Origin: Herbaspirillum sp. SJZ107
GTDB taxonomy: Bacteria > Pseudomonadota > Gammaproteobacteria > Burkholderiales > Burkholderiaceae_D
NCBI RefSeq assembly: GCF_006715485.1
Contig: NZ_VFNH01000002.1
Span: 620,001 to 684,000, forward strand
Length of the DNA: 64,000 bases
Reading direction: 5' to 3'
Shown here: piece by piece, positions 63,499 to 64,000 of the stretch
Numbering within the stretch: the stretch's first letter is position 1
Layout: each line of letters begins with the position of its first letter
The notes under the pieces: generated by a model
The model's database searches: none
Told to the model about the DNA's origin: nothing
The model's input: only the letters and a program-made list of their open reading frames with translations
Program-made: the position numbers and the translations under genes

Positions 63499-64000
63499 GT
63501 GACTCAAGTTGCACAACAGCGTTTTAAGGTCGAGTCAGACAGTCAGAAATGCTTGGCGGTGGCGCTGGTTGACGCTTTCGCTGCTTCCTTCCAAACTTTT
63601 ACGTCGGCCGCACTGTCCTTAACTGGCAAACACTGCCACGCCAGGGCGGCGGTGGAGATTGTTCGCGTATTCAAGAGAGCTGACGCGCTGTATGGGCGCT
63701 TCGCATAGTCGGGTGGCGGTGCGGATAGGGAGACCTCCCGACGACTGCCCCAGGCGCTCGAGTGCTACGATGAGGACGAGGTCATGCCATGCGTGCGCCA
63801 TGCCTCACGGCTGATGGCCGCACATCCCGATTCGGCGCTGATGTATGAGTTGATGGCGCTCGCGATCTTTCATGTGGACTCGGCCGACGAGATGATCTCG
63901 TACGCGCTGGGCACGCTGTTGGCAGCCAGTTCGGTAGCGGTCGAACGCGGCTTGCTAACCTTTCCTGCCGGCCGAAAACATATAATCGCGCAATGCCCCG
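63499..64000 (+). other. Possible decayed or partial unrecognised reading frame
   Basis: A frame open from 63499 encodes 69 residues and stops at TAG 63706-63708. The same frame then stays open to the window edge, with an internal ATG at 63784 starting MPCVRHASRLMAAHP and continuing SADEMISYALGTLLAASS. No family is recognised. Base composition returns toward that of the host here. A TATAAT at 63981-63986, just before an ATG at 63993, may instead be the promoter of a gene starting beyond the edge. Evidence for a real gene is weak. Confidence 0.25.

Noticed and set aside
63499..63708. A 69-codon frame as a confident gene
   Set aside because: No ribosome-binding site or family match, and the frame continues past its stop; listed only as a weak possibility.

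Overview
The window reads as one contig of a GC-rich betaproteobacterial chromosome. Gene order (hemF-nadD-rsfS-rlmH-maf-rng, yebC-purD, msbA-waaF) and protein character point to Burkholderiales, most likely Oxalobacteraceae near Massilia. That placement is inference from family knowledge, not a database result. Coding density is high, and most operons are packed with ATGA-type overlaps.

Layout. 1-6.6 kb: envelope sugar genes (a 5'-truncated msbA, waaF), a DUF535 gene with phased upstream repeats, and an unusual glycosidase-SDR fusion. 6.6-11.7 kb: an acyl-CoA synthetase-like gene, then fdhD with tungstate transporter genes tupBCA, a set that fits supply of a W-dependent formate dehydrogenase. 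11.7-20.5 kb: a minus-strand housekeeping block (GT9 glycosyltransferase, rng, maf, rlmH, rsfS, nadD, hemF, purD, yebC), interrupted by a small GIY-YIG nuclease gene set among palindromic repeats. 20.5-29 kb: DUF2182 and EamA membrane proteins, mgsA, a quinone oxidoreductase, a DUF4136 lipoprotein, pepN, fbp and tRNA-Thr(CGT).

29-41 kb: a GST/PNPOx operon divergent from a LysR gene broken by a single stop codon; a Tat/lipobox ferritin-like protein beside an Nramp transporter; an ECF sigma/anti-sigma pair; a repeat-rich LEA/DUF883-like protein; and a DUF4331-lipoprotein-TPR-HupE operon. 41-61 kb: an RND efflux pair, exported DUF1800/DUF1501 proteins, a 2OG-Fe dioxygenase, an operon of M1 peptidase-DUF6702-TonB receptor preceded by a second M1 paralogue, an lplT-like MFS gene, a diguanylate cyclase and a secreted GH13 amylase.

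61.4-63.5 kb is visibly AT-rich and looks acquired. It abuts a phytanoyl-CoA dioxygenase gene that has lost its 5' part, and it carries a single 537-residue protein joining an ABC-type ATPase to a DUF4435/TOPRIM-like domain. This is the architecture expected of a fused PARIS-type (AriA-AriB) anti-phage protein and is the strongest candidate for an exciting system here. The last 0.5 kb returns to higher GC and holds only a fragmentary, unrecognised reading frame.

A dispersed palindromic repeat (core hairpin CCCCTGC-CTTC-GCAGGGG) occurs as four inverted pairs plus one single copy between 11.5 and 28.9 kb. The single copy and one pair bracket the GIY-YIG gene.
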